NCBI GenBank assembly: GCA_026027325.1
Contig: JAMSLZ010000001.1
Coordinates: 2,728,001-2,792,000, forward strand
Reading direction: 5' to 3'
Length of the DNA: 64,000 bases
From: Actinomucor elegans
Lineage: Eukaryota > Mucoromycota > Mucoromycetes > Mucorales > Mucoraceae
Part shown: one piece after another, positions 23,601-35,560 of the stretch
How positions within the stretch are numbered: the stretch's first letter is position 1
Layout of the letters: each line of letters starts with the position of its first letter
Notes under the pieces: generated by a model
Databases searched by the model: none
Seen by the model: the letters and a program-made list of their open reading frames with translations, nothing else
Told to the model about the DNA's origin: nothing
Program-made: the position numbers and the translations under genes

Positions 23601-25249
23601 TGGATCCTATGACTATTGAAGGTGATGGTATTCCTGTAGAATTCGCTCGTAACTTGCGTCATGTCAAGGAAATGGTACCTCCTAAGCAAGAACGTGGTTT
23701 ATTGCCTTGGGAAATCATCTACTTTGCCGAAAAAGAAACCCAAAGAGAAGTTTGGCAAAAGAACTGTATGCAATCATTTATTGATATGGTTCTCAAGTTT
23801 GTTAAAGAGAAAATGGCTGGTAAATTGGCAGCGATCAGAAAAACACATGGTCTGCAATCTGGTTTGGCTATGCCCGATGAAGATTATATGGATATGGATA
23901 TTGATGAAGATGAAGATGAGGTTGTAAAGCGCGTAGTCCGTAACTTGTTTGTTGTAACTGAGCGCCAATTGCGCGAATACCTCGGTGTCTGTATTTCCAA
24001 GTACTTGAAGGCTAAGATTGAGCCTGGTACAGCTGTTGGTGCTATTGGTGCCCAATCTATTGGTGAGCCTGGTACTCAGATGACATTGAAGACTTTCCAT
24101 TTTGCTGGTGTTGCTAGTATGAATATTACACTTGGTGTGCCTCGTATCAAGGAAATTATTAACGCTGCAAAGATCATCTCGACTCCTATTATCAAGTGTG
24201 AACTTCACGCCAATAGAGATGTGAGAGCTGCTCGTGTAGTAAAGGGCCGTGTGGAGAAAACGACACTTGGCGATGTTGCTATGTATATGGATGAAGTATA
24301 CGAACCCAATGAAACATATATCCTTTTGCGTATCGATCTAGATGCCATCAACAGACTCCAGTTAGAAACAAACCTCCACCAAATTGCTCATGCAATCAAG
24401 ACTGCTCCTAAGCTAAAGATGGGTCAATTGGTAATAGACATTAAAAGCTTGTTTGCGTTATTATTGACTACTAACAATTTGATATAGGATGTCCAAACAA
24501 GCAGGCCTGATATCATTCGTGTTTACGTTCATGCTAAACAAGATGAATCCATGTATTATAGTTTGAAGGCCCTTAAACGTGTATTAGCAAGTGTAGTTAT
24601 TACTGGCTTACCGTCTGTAGTCCGTGCTGTTATTAGTGAAAAGGAAGGCGGTAAGGGTGCTAAGCAATTGCTGGTAGAAGGTTATGGTCTGTTAGAAGTT
24701 ATGACTACTGATGGTATTGTTGGTGAACAAACCACATCAAATCATATTATGGAAGTAGCTCAAGTACTTGGTATTGAAGCTGCAAGGTAAATAATGAAGT
24801 ATCGAATAGAGGAAGTTATACTAACTGCTCCTTTTTTGAAATAGAAACACAATCATCAACGAAATTCAAGTAACCATGTCCTCTCACGGTATGACTATCG
24901 ATCATCGTCACGTCTTCTTACTAGGTGATATCATGACAAGTAAGGGTGAAGTGTTGGGTATCACGCGTTTCGGTATCTCCAAGATGAAGGACAGTGTTCT
25001 CAGTATTGCCTCTTTTGAAAAGACAACGGATCACTTGTTTGAAGCAGCTCTTTATTCCAAGAAGGATGGTATCGTAGGCGTTTCTGAACAAATCATCATG
25101 GTAAGCTATACTTCACTTGTATTCGATTGATTTGCTAACATTGCTTTTAGGGTATTCCAATGTCTATTGGTACTGGTTTATTCAAGTTGATTCAAAAATC
25201 CATGAAAAGCAATATCCCTCCACCTAGACCTATCTTGTTCGACTTTTAA
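20641..25249 (+). CDS. RPC1: RNA polymerase III largest subunit RPC1 (RPC160)
   Basis: Eight exons, 20641-20678, 20753-20885, 20943-21092, 21161-22387, 22454-24430, 24488-24786, 24845-25100 and 25151-25249, encode 1392 aa. The start [20 protein letters not shown] matches the Pol III N-terminus. Zinc-clamp residues [20 protein letters not shown] come next. Other landmarks are [20 protein letters not shown], the catalytic loop [12 protein letters not shown] near residue 490 (three metal-binding Asp), the bridge-helix region [20 protein letters not shown], and [20 protein letters not shown] of the trigger-loop region. The enzyme transcribes tRNA, 5S and U6 in the nucleus. The exon 3/4 intron begins AAG|GCAAGT at 21093, a GC-AG intron required by the reading frame. 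Confidence 0.97.
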
Positions 25250-25609
25250 TATAATCACTTTCTAAACCGTATATCATACACACTCTCCAACATAAAAGCA
25301 AGAAACTTTTTTATTATACATAAAACTACCACTTTAAAATAAAGTATCAATCCATAATCATTATCTGTAAAGCGTTTTTTTTATAATTTCTCAGGAACCG
25401 ATAGTAGATATGATATAGCTTAAACAGGCTGCTGAAGCCATCATTGGCTGGTTATGTTCAAGTACAAGAAGGGGGCACAGGTACTGTAACTAATATCTTT
25501 ACTCAAAGTTGACTTTGGTAGTTACACGGCAGTGCAGCACGAAAGTATGATACTGTGACTGGAGAAAGCCATGTCCCAGTAGTATACAATCTCCGCAGAA
25601 AAAAAAAGT

Positions 25610-25617
25610 TATAAAAA
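25610..25617 (+). promoter_or_regulatory. TATA-like element upstream of U1 snRNA
   Basis: TATAAAAA lies 32-39 nt before the predicted U1 5' end, a plausible distance for a TATA element. No other snRNA promoter element could be identified by eye. Confidence 0.45.
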
Positions 25618-25648
25618 GGCGCGTTGAACGGGCATTCTTTTGTTCTTC

Positions 25649-25812
25649 ATACTTACCTGGGTCGTATATTTGGGATCAAGAATACCAGATATACAGCGAG
25701 AGTGATTGTCATTGCACAGCGACGATTGCTTTTGCTGCGAACATCCTTCGGGATGTCTCGAGATCATAATTTTTGCTTGGGGGGAGTGCGTGGTTCGCCG
25801 CGAACTCCCCTG
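25649..25812 (+). ncRNA. U1 spliceosomal snRNA
   Basis: The RNA starts ATACTTACCTGG, whose ACTTACCTG is the invariant sequence that pairs with 5' splice sites. Stem-loop I pairs GTATAT-t-TGG (25664-25673) with CCA-g-ATATAC (25685-25694) around loop GATCAAGAATA, the U1-70K site. CATTGCAC at 25710-25717 matches the U1A-binding loop II core. Stem-loop III is ACATCC-TTCG-GGATGT (25741-25756). ATAATTTTTG at 25766-25775 is an Sm site. Stem-loop IV pairs GGGGAGT (25781-25787) with ACTCCCC (25804-25810), capped by an inner helix with a TTCG loop. The length of about 164 nt equals metazoan U1. It stands alone in an intergenic gap. The 3' end is set by the last helix and is approximate. Confidence 0.95.
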
Positions 25813-27329
25813 CTTACTATTAAATGAAAATGAAAAAAAAAACTATCCACTACTGCTTCAACTGAGATTTGTTTGTTGTATCGTTCAATAAGATATACGC
25901 GATGGATGGCTTAAGACAAAGTCCTGTCATCAAAACATTTAAGTCGAGCTGAACTTTTCCACTGCAATATAACATCGCTTTTCATTGCAGTGTATGTCGA
26001 GTACCAACTACCAAGGTTTACTTTTCAACAATAATATGAAAAAGGATTTCTAGCACTACTAAAAGGATGGATTATCTACAAGTATAGAGGGCACATCGTG
26101 CTGTATTGGACTTTTCACTTGTTTTTGAAGAGTAATAAGAAGCAGAGGATACAATACAACTCGCTTTCCAAAATAAAGTAGAGTGTACGCGTCATTAAAT
26201 AATATCAGCTGCTTCTGAATTTAAAATTTTAATGTGTAGTGATAAAATGCTTTTAATATAGAATAATTTTTATATGATTCCTGTTAAAGGATTCATACAA
26301 AGATATCATGTTTTAGTAGCTTACAGGGATTTGATATACATATTCTCTTTGCGTATAAGACTTGACGAGGTCATTCGTGTTTCTATCAGCCAAACAGAAT
26401 CATCATGTAGTTCTTACCTTAATAGGTAGCGCCTTTATTTCCATTTCGTGCTTTCTTTTTCATGGGCATCAGAAGCATTATAATGGTTGTTTCGATATTT
26501 CTCATAGAATAGTCAATATGTATTAAAGAAATAACAGCAAGTGCTGTAGACTTACGTGTCATACTTGTATGGAAGACGACAAGTAATACAAAAGTCGAAG
26601 ACCACAGCATTTACAAGTAGCTCTATGATCACTTGTCCAAGTTATGCTAACTATGCCGTCGTTTTGAGATTTGGATAAAACACAATAAATCAAATGAATT
26701 GTCAAGATTAGAAATATAAAGAATCTTAGTCTGTATAGACGCCATAAAAGAATCGGCCCAAATAGAACCGAGCTAATTATTAAAAAAGCGCCTTTAAAAT
26801 CAACCTTTGATTACACAAATGTTCAGTGCATAAAGGTCACCGTAGATGTACATATAATAGGCAATCGCTACTATTCAACTGTTTAAGTTGTACTATGAAA
26901 GAAGCTTTTATTGTTGAGATATTTAATTTTAAATGGTCAGCCCCAATGAAGGGGAGGGGGAGATGAGTCGGCACTTGCTAATGATGGAGAGTTTTGAGTG
27001 CCTAAAATAATAATAAAAGGACAATAGGAATAGAAGAATCACGCGGGACCTCGAGCTGTGTTTTATTGTACAAGTTAAAAGATCAACAGCTCTCAATTGC
27101 ACCCTTGGAAGGATTTTATATACTTTATGATTAAAAACCAGGTTACATAAGCTGGGTTCTTATATTATACTATGTATATTATGGTATTTATCTCTTGGTG
27201 TGTGGTAGGACAGTCAAGATATATCCCGCCCTTGATGATGGTATTATGTAATTTATAATTCGAAAACCATCAATGATGAACAGTAATTTACATATATTTC
27301 TTCGAAATAAGTAATACTTTCTAGTTCTC

Positions 27330-27372
27330 TCAATTAATCTCGGTAAAATGTCGCATCCGATGGATGAGTCTA
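27330..27372 (+). repeat. Dispersed intergenic repeat, partial copy
   Basis: CAATTAATCTCGGTAAAATG followed by TCGCATCCGATGGATGAG matches the core of the dispersed family (CTCGGTCAAATGTCGCATCTGA). The tail is degraded. Confidence 0.5.
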
Positions 27373-27776
27373 TGTGTGTAAAAAGTTTGTAAATCTGGCC
27401 AAGTCATTAATTTGACTCCAATCCAACAAATGTCTTGATTGCCTATGCCAGTTTTTAACTTTCATTAACCAAACACCTTTCTATTCAAAAAACCTATGAT
27501 TCTTCAAAATAGAGCCATGCAATACTTTGTGAAATTTGCAGAGAGAAAAAAAAAGTATCATTGTTTTATGTTAACCTAAAGTAGAATGAAACAATGTCAC
27601 TGGAGGGGATCAGTGCAAGTTCGTTGATACAACGGTGACAATTGGGCTGATTTGATTGTGACAGTTATTCCGCGTTACACACCGTCTAAAAATCCTTTTT
27701 TGATTGATATCGGCCGCCATGCGCTTTATTCTCCCCTTTCTTTCAGATTTCTTTATTGTTCAAGTATTTCTTTACA

Positions 27777-30157
27777 ATGGCTACTACCAATTCACAACCA
27801 GAGTCTTCTATTAGCCGTGCACATACTGTCGTATGCGGTAATAGCGATTCTTCCTCTTCCAGTAACCTTACACGTACGCGCACCGTGTTCTACTCTCTTG
27901 ATACAAACGATACTGCAGAAGACAATAAGAAAAAAAGGTCTCAATTTGAAACTTCAAAAGACGACGAAGATACTGCAGAAATGGACGATACAATAGAACT
28001 GAAGTATAAACAGCCAAAAATATCTCATGATACAGAACAAGATATAACTGAGCCCGTTACACCCGTTACTTCATCACCTATTATATCTTCTCAACCTTTA
28101 CAACCTCAACGCGGTCAGCAAGCAGAATCTTCAGCAGTGAAAACCACTAAGGAGTCTGATATACCTGATTGGCATAATAATTATACTGCTTGGGCGTATC
28201 TTCAGTCTCAAAACCCTGAATACGAATCTAGGTATTTGGTCAAAAGAGATAACATGGAGGAAGGTCGGTCTGGTTATGTGCTTGGGCGCAAATCCGACTG
28301 CGATATAGTGTAACTATAACTTGATATATTATTTTTATATGCACTAACATAAATTGTTCTAGTCTTAGCAGAAGTGAAATTAGTAAAATCCACTGTATTA
28401 TTCATATGGTAATAGTAAAAATAGATCTTTACAACAACTAACTCTGGGCAACAGGAGACAGGCGCTGTTGGTGAAAAAAAGGGCATTAGAATTTACCTCG
28501 ACGATCGAAGGTATAAAAAATCAATCAATCAAATCAAAAAAAAAAAAAAAAAAAAAAGACGCGTAAAATTAATTTCTCGTGATTAGCTTCAACGGCACTT
28601 ATATTAATGGTGTACGAGTTGGTCGTAACGACCGGAAAATGCTTCGTCATGGAGATGAGATACAGTTATTCAAGAAATCTGCCTATTCAGACAGTGATCC
28701 ACGACTTAAATGTAAGCTACTTACTGTAGGATGGCTTTGTACAATAAAAACTGAATTCATTTTTCATTCTAGTTTTCAAGGTATTGCTTCCACCTTGTTA
28801 CGAAGCCGAGGTAATTAAAGAAATAACGTTTCATGTACAAAATATTCACAGGTAACTCTATTTTAGCGTTGTGAACGCCTATATAGTTTGACAAAGGTGT
28901 TAGGCAAAGGTAATTTTGCCAGTGTCTTTCTTGCAAAAGAAAAGAGTTCAGGACGGGAAGTGGCAATCAAAGTTCTCAGCAAAACTCGTCTGGTAAAGCC
29001 TAAACAGCAAAAATCTGTCCAGACTGAAATTGGTGTGATGATGTCCTTGCAAAAACACGTAAATACTACAACACAAAGACTGCGCAATCGAGTCTATATG
29101 TTAACAATTTGAATATGTAGCCTTTTATTGTGAATCTCTATCGTGTATTCAACGAAGAGCACAAGATCTATCTTGTATTGGAATAGTATGTATATAGCTA
29201 TGGAATTAATTTGACATGTTTCCAACTCATTTTGATCTTTTTTTTAGCCTACCTGGTGGTGAGCTTTTCCAACATGTGGTAGAAAATCAACGCCTTTCTG
29301 AAGACGATACTCGATTTATTTTTTGGCAGCTGTTTAAAGGCGTAGAAGTAAGTATTTCTTTCTTTTAGGATACAAGAGATTGACATTTTGTGCTATAGTA
29401 TCTTCATTGCTGTAATATCGTTCATCGTGATCTTAAGCCTGAAAATGGTAGTATCCCAGCTGATGCTTTGAAATGTAGTTCTGAACGCGTTTATTATAGT
29501 TTTGATTGTGAACAAAAACACCTTACAGATCAAGATCTCTGACTTTGGCCTTGCCAATATAGAGCAAAGAGATCAGACGTTTGGAAGTCAATGCGGTACA
29601 CCAAATTATGGTAAGCTTTAGTTGGTTTAGTCGAAAAGAACGCGTCCATTTAAACATTGTTTCAAAGTCGCGCCTGAAATTCTTGATTCTGTCGAGAATC
29701 GTGCATACAATAAACAGTGTGATCTGTGGAGTCTTGGTGTTATGCTTTATATCTGTTTATGTGGATTTCCTCCATTCTCTGAAGAAAGCGCTCCTCCATC
29801 AATGAAAATGCAGATCAAGCAAGGATTATTCTCTTTTCCTTCACCGTACTGGGATGATATATCCCAAGAAGCCAAAGATCTTATCAAAGCTTTACTAAAG
29901 GTCAATCCTAACGAAAGACTGACGGCAGTGGAAGCTTATGATCATCCTTGGATGCAAATGAATGTAAGCAAAAATGCACATGTTGTCCTTGTACTTGATG
30001 ATATTAACAGACAATGCTTTTGTAGAATGATGCTTTATATAAACGTATTTATCGTATCGACCACAACATTACACAGACATTAGAAGGATTGCTTGTCTCT
30101 ACTCAATCACCAACAGCAAAAACTGAGAATACGCTGTCTCCATTAAAAGAGTATTGA
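27777..30157 (+). CDS. cds1: Cds1/CHK2-type checkpoint kinase (FHA + Ser/Thr kinase)
   Basis: Twelve exons (27777-28309, 28363-28408, 28455-28510, 28587-28711, 28773-28810, 28867-29058, 29121-29185, 29248-29347, 29399-29447, 29500-29610, 29668-29963, 30026-30157) encode 580 aa with continuous phase. An N-terminal Ser/Thr/Gln-rich region with SQ/TQ-like sites is followed by one FHA domain (GYVLGRKSDCDIVLSRSEIS, KIHC, then SFNGTYINGVRVG). The kinase domain has LGKGNFASVFLAKE, EVAIKVL, YLPGGELFQHVVE, IVHRDLKPENVLI, KISDFGLANI and QCGTPNYVAPEILD. These are hallmarks of Cds1/CHK2; Rad53 has a second FHA that is absent here. The kinase acts in the nucleus in the S-phase and DNA-damage checkpoint. 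Intron 3 contains an A22 run (28537-28558). Confidence 0.93.
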
Positions 30158-31220
30158 TTGTAATCCTCCCCTCCTTTTTTTTATTAAATAAAAGTATACT
30201 ATTGTTATCAGTTATTATAGGAAACCCTTGCTATCAAACCGGTATTCATTCAAAGACTACCAAGGCCATATCAGCACGACCAAAAATTTATACTCCAGAA
30301 TAAAAATGTACTAAGCACTATTATCCAATTCTACTATTTAATATGATCCAGAGATGTATCGATTCACCTTAAATAATAAATACGTACCAGATGCAATATC
30401 AAGCCAAGAGAGAAAGAGAGAGGGATCTATAGATCCAGTTTATATGACTCACTGTCAGTCATGAATATATGACATATTCATTGCATCTCAGGTAAATAAA
30501 TAGTCTCATAAATGCGATAATGGATTGAAAACGGATTATTAGAACTAGGTCAACAATACATTAAATATATATAAAACACTTCAATCCATAGTTATATCGA
30601 TAAAAGCCCTTTTTTAAACGAGTCTATAGTCTGCTTGATTTTTTTTTAAAAAACAGGAAAGTGCATTTGTATACAGTCTGAAACACACTAATAAACTATA
30701 CTTTGAACAAAAGAAATGAAATTAAAAACTTGTGCCTGAGATTTTTTTTTTCGAAAGTGGGTCCCATTTTTAACATTTTTACATTCCTCAACTGATTCCT
30801 GTTTAATGTCGCATTCGAAGACTAGTACATATTCTAAATGTATTGCTCATGCTTAACAACATCGTTTTGAGGCATTTTTATTTTATTTTTTTAAAAAAAA
30901 ACAATTGTAAAGTCTGAAATGGATAGACTAACATGGTCCAAATGATCAGAAGAAACAAAATAAAACTGCCTTATAAAGTGATACTGAATAGCTCTCGTAT
31001 ACTACACGCGTAAGTTATTTAATATATACTTATACTACGCACCCTATAATATAAACCGTGCCTTTTCAATCCATCAAAAACTAAAGGTCGTAACACCTAT
31101 GTACAATTGTTCGCACGGGCACGTGATGGTGTCATTTCTTACCAGCATGTACTATCATTTATAAGGTTCTTTTTTTCCACGCCCTTAGACATTTGCTTTT
31201 CAACTTTATCTATTCACCCC
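30158..31220. other. Intergenic region, no gene seen
   Basis: This AT-rich 1-kb gap has homopolymer tracts and one degraded dispersed-repeat copy at about 30797-30850 (CTGTTTAATGTCGCATTCGA, then CATATTCTAAATGTATTGCT). A CACGTG E-box at 31120-31125 lies about 95 bp before the next start codon and may be a promoter element. Confidence 0.45.
30797..30850 (+). repeat. Dispersed intergenic repeat, degraded copy
   Basis: It shares AATGTCGCATTCGA and a TATTCTAAATGTATTGCTCA tail with the family consensus. Confidence 0.45.
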
Positions 31221-32381
31221 ATGTCCTTCATTGTTTCTTCTTTCGCCAGAGCCACCCTTAGAAACGGTTTCAAGGTAATTTGAGACACTTATCATCTATC
31301 CATAGCCAATCAAATTAACGTAATATGATAGGCACAACAAGTCAGATCTCTTTCCAGCGTATAGTATTTTTTTTTTCTTGATAAGAAAACGACAAAGTGC
31401 TGACATGCAAACATAGATCGACAATGTCAAGAAAGTGGGTATTATTGGTTCTGGTCAAATGGGTCTCGGTATTGCTTATGTTGCAGCTAATGTTACCAGA
31501 CTTCCTGTTGTCTTGATGGATGTCAGTCAAGCTCAAACTGACAAAGGAATGCAATTCATGGGTAAGAGACGTGTAACATTCTGTTTAGTTTTCTTAATGA
31601 CTAATGTACAATATAGACAAACTGCTTGCCAAGGACGTTTCCAAGAGTAAAATTACTGCTGAACACGCTAAAATTACTCGTGAATTGGTTTCAACCACCA
31701 ACCACATTTCAGACTTGAAAGACGTAGACTTTGTCATTGAAGCAGCTTCTGAAAACTTGGTTGTAAAGACTGCCATCTTCCGCGATTTGGATAAACACTG
31801 TAAGGAAGGCAGTATTTTGGCTACCAACACTAGCAGTATTAGTATTACTAAGATCGCTGCTGCTACCAAACGCGCTGAGCAAGTAATTGGTATGCATTTC
31901 ATGAACCCTGTACCTGTCATGAAGTTGGTTGAAATCATTCCTGGTTTGGCTACAAGTGATGCCGTTCTTCAACAAACACTTGATTTAGCAAAGGCTATGG
32001 GCAAGACTACCACTGTCGTGCAAGATATTCCTGGTTTCGTAGCCAATCGTCTCTTGATGCCTTATATTAATGAAGCTTTTATGCTTTTGGAGTGTGTAAG
32101 TATAAATATCCATTGATAATGTTACGTGTTTCTAAAACTTGATTGTCTAGGGTGCTGCAAGTGCCGAGGACATTGATACTACAATGAAATTGGGTACCAA
32201 TATGCCTATGGGTCCTTTGACTTTGGCAGACTTCATTGGTTTAGATACATGTCTTGCTATTGGCAAGGTGCTTCACGAGAATACTGGTGATAGCAAGTAT
32301 CGTCCTAGCGTTTTGCTTCAAAAGTATGTTGATGCAGGATGGTACGGCAAGAAGAGCGGCAAAGGTGTCTACTCTTATTAA
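31221..32381 (+). CDS. Mitochondrial 3-hydroxyacyl-CoA dehydrogenase (HADH-type)
   Basis: Five exons, 31221-31274, 31332-31358, 31417-31561, 31617-32095 and 32151-32381, encode 311 aa. The first 27 residues ([27 protein letters not shown]) form an Arg/Ser-rich, acid-free presequence that predicts mitochondrial import. The NAD-binding motif is [17 protein letters not shown] (G38-x-G40-xx-G43). [52 protein letters not shown], the [17 protein letters not shown] segment and [15 protein letters not shown] complete the family signature. The reaction is NAD-dependent oxidation of L-3-hydroxyacyl-CoA in beta-oxidation, or 3-hydroxybutyryl-CoA in the closely related enzymes. A CACGTG box lies upstream. 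Confidence 0.93.
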
Positions 32382-32540
32382 TAGAAAATAAAGTTTAATT
32401 TTATATACACTGTGTGTATCTAACCAACCGTTTGATATATGTGTGCTTTTGAGGTGTGTCTGTATCTACTATAAGTCCTCTTCCCCTTTATCTGCTAGTT
32501 TCCTTTCTCTTTTTCCATTTTGTTCTTGTATTCTACTACT

Positions 32541-35500
32541 ATGCAAAACAGTAATACAACTCCAACAGATTCTTTTTCAACTTCAAGGTAACTTGCAAGA
32601 TGTTACATTAGCAAAGTAGCTCACATGATTAGAATAGAGATTTAGATGTCGTGTTTGAAGAATCTTTAATAGAATCCACAATTCATAATACCAACAATAG
32701 TTATCTTGATAATATGCTGAATATACCATATAGCAATAGTAAATCCTATCTGGACGATACTAAGCCGTTAAGACGTGCTCGTGCAGGTACTATGCCTTCC
32801 ATGATTTATCATATTAATCCTACTCCTATGATGCCGCCGCCTCTTTTAAATAATAACAGAAACCGTTCTGGTTCTTTAACCCTGCCCAATAGCTATTATA
32901 CTTGGGATTCCAATAACGCAGATATCCAAGGCGATGACATTGCCCGTACATTGAGGTCTATTGGCTTGGTAGATGATAAAGATGAAGAAGAAAGTGGCGG
33001 TTCTTCTCTATCTTCCAATTCAACTACAAATCTGGCTACACCTCCAACTCCTGCTGCATCTATGTTATTACCTCGTCAAAGTATTAGAAATCGCTCTTAT
33101 TCTGTGAACAATGAATCTTTTTATCAACAGCATCAGCATCAACAACAGCAGCAACAGCAGCAGCAACAGCAGCAATCTTTTATGAATAGCTATAATGAAC
33201 TAGAACCATTTCAACTTGATAACAATAGGCCAAGGGCCTCTAGTATGGGAAGAATGGACTATTTAACTCCCCCTGGATTATCTTGTACTTCTTCCCTGTG
33301 GAAAATGCAACTAGGGACAGTTCATGATGACGAACCTACTACTATTGTTGAGCCTCTGTCACTTGGAGACTCTGAACTATTGGCAAACATGCTTCACTCA
33401 GAAAGCATAGAAGTAAGCATCTCGTAAAATAGACTCATTTATATAAACACTCATTTTACTTGAACATCTAGAATAGAACAGGTTTACCTACTACTGCTAC
33501 TTCTACCACTGCTACGACGGCCACTGCTACACCTACTACAATGGCGGCAGTAGTAACCACATCATCAACAGCTACAACAAAATCAGCTCCACAATCTCGG
33601 TCTCTATGGATTGGAAACATTGATACATCCATCAATACAGAAAATCTCACTGCTGTATTCTCAATGTATGGTCCTATCGAGAGTGTCCGTTTATTGATGG
33701 AAAAAGAGTGTGCCTTTATCAATTTTTATCAAGTAGAGGATGCTGTTTGTGCGAAAGAAGATGTCTTGACCAACCTTGGCGGTAGAATAGGCAATTGTAT
33801 TGTACGTATTGGCTATGGAAGAGCCACAGAACCTGCTGCTACTGTAGCGCCAGCTACTACGATGGTAGAACAACCCGTGGTAACCCAGCCTACTCGAGCC
33901 TTATGCAAGTATTACTTATATTTATAATTATATTATATCTTAATCAATCCATCTTATCTAGGGCTAGGAAATATGCCTGTAGGTACAACACAAACCGTGC
34001 TACAAAGAACGTTCTCGTACTTTGGTGTTATTGAGTCCGTGCGCGTCTTGTCGCATAAAAATTGTGCTTTTATTAACTATGAGACTGTAGAGAGCGCTAT
34101 GGCTGCTCGTGATGCGCTTGTTCAGAATGATTTAAGTGTAAAAGGCCTCTGGGGTGTACGTGTTGGCTTTGCCAAAGTACCTCCTGCTGGTATTACGAAG
34201 AACGATGAAGGCATGCTGAATAAAGAACTGTGGGAAATTATGAAACAGCTGTTGAATCATAAAGAAGACACCAAAGCATTGGAACGTATTCAATGTAAGT
34301 ATATACATATACCTATATCTGAAGATATTCACTATTATAAACCCCTAGCCCTTCAATCTACTATCAGCTCTTCATATTTCGAGTCTATTCCTCCAGTACC
34401 AGAATATGGACCAGAGAAAAAACATGATACATCCAAATTGAAAGATATTAGAAAGAAACTAGACCTGGTCAGCTCTACAGTCAAAGAAGCTGATGCTATT
34501 GCTTTGGATTGTCTTGATGAAATAGCCGAGATTTGCAGTGGTAACGTATAACTAATATACAACAACAAAAGTTAATGATAATACTTACTTGCATTATTAG
34601 ATTACATCGGAAACACTGTCATTCAAAGGCTATTCGAGAAATGTTCTGAAGAAACCAAGACCATCATGCTTCGAGCTGTAGCTCCTCATTTAGCAGCCTT
34701 GGGTGTCCATAAAAATGGTACCTGGGCAGCTCAAAAAATCATTGATTCCTTAACTACCAAAGAACAGGTAAAGAAACACCATCCGTGTATACGCAGCATC
34801 CACTGACATTACTGGAATAGATTGAAACTGTTTGTGTACATATTCGACCATTTATACCACCTCTTTTACTAGATCAATTTGGCAACTACGTTGTCCAATG
34901 CTGCTTAAGACACGAGAATAACCAATACATTGTCGATGCCATGGTAGAAAAGTTTTTACATGTAGCTCAAGGTCGATTTGGGTCCAGAGCCATGCGTGGT
35001 ATTCTTGAAGGCAATCTCATTGATGCTTCGCAACGGGTAAGCGTAGAATTGGCTTTCCAAATCATTTTGTATATTTATCCCTGTAATAGACTTTTATCAC
35101 AGCCGCACTGTTACAAAATGCCACGTCTTTATCTACCCATGCCAATGGCGCCTTGTTGATTACATGGCTCATTGAAGCTTCACAGATAAGCAAAGAACGT
35201 TTATTTATTCTGGCTTCTCAACTGGCACCCAATCTAGTACAAGTGGCTACACATAAACTAGGATCTCAAATTTTATGCAAGCTGATTAACCAAACTATGG
35301 ATATCAGAGCAAGACAATGCCTTTTGTTAGAACTCGGTAAACCTGCTGTTATGGAAAAAGTTCTTTCGGATCAGTCGCGTGGTTTTAGCTTTGCAACTAA
35401 AATCATGGCCAGCGAAGATCTATCAGCCGAAGAAAAAAGTCAACTCAAAGAGATAGCGCATCCTATTTTGATGCAGCTAAAAGGTGTTGGTTTCAAAAAG

Positions 35501-35560
35501 GCTCTCTTAGAATTTTCAGGAGATAATACTAATAGTATTAATAATAAAGAAGTGAATTAG
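32541..35560 (+). CDS. PUF-family RNA-binding protein with two RRMs (Jsn1/Puf1-like)
   Basis: Eight exons (32541-32587, 32638-33412, 33472-33904, 33962-34294, 34349-34540, 34601-34767, 34821-35036, 35090-35560) encode 877 aa. A long low-complexity N-terminus includes RARAGTMPSM (a likely 14-3-3 or kinase site) and a polyQ tract near 33127-33175. RRM1 reads SLWIGNIDTSINTENLTAVF and CAFINFYQVEDAV. RRM2 reads LWLGNMPVGTTQTVLQRTF and NCAFINYETVESAMAARDAL. Then come PUF repeats: YIGNTVIQRLFEKCSEETK, DQFGNYVVQCCLRHENNQY, GRFGSRAMRGILEGN, ANGALLITWLIEASQ and HKLGSQILCKLINQ. This layout resembles yeast Jsn1/Puf2, which bind membrane-protein and mitochondrial mRNAs. The exon 3/4 intron starts T|GCAAGT (33905), a GC-AG intron needed for frame. 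Confidence 0.92.

Larger units (their letters stand above)
25250..27776. other. Intergenic region containing the U1 snRNA gene
   Basis: Outside the U1 gene (25649-25812) this 2.5-kb gap has no credible protein gene. It contains the RPC1 3' UTR, a GC-rich stretch at 26940-27000 with no recognised function, a dispersed-repeat copy at 27330-27372 and the CHK2 promoter. Confidence 0.5.

Noticed and set aside
25624..25827. 67-codon ORF on the plus strand
   Set aside because: It overlaps the U1 snRNA, whose structural motifs explain the sequence.
26940..27000. GC-rich GGGGAGGGGGAG segment considered as a structured RNA
   Set aside because: No paired stems or known snRNA/SRP/RNase P motifs could be drawn convincingly.
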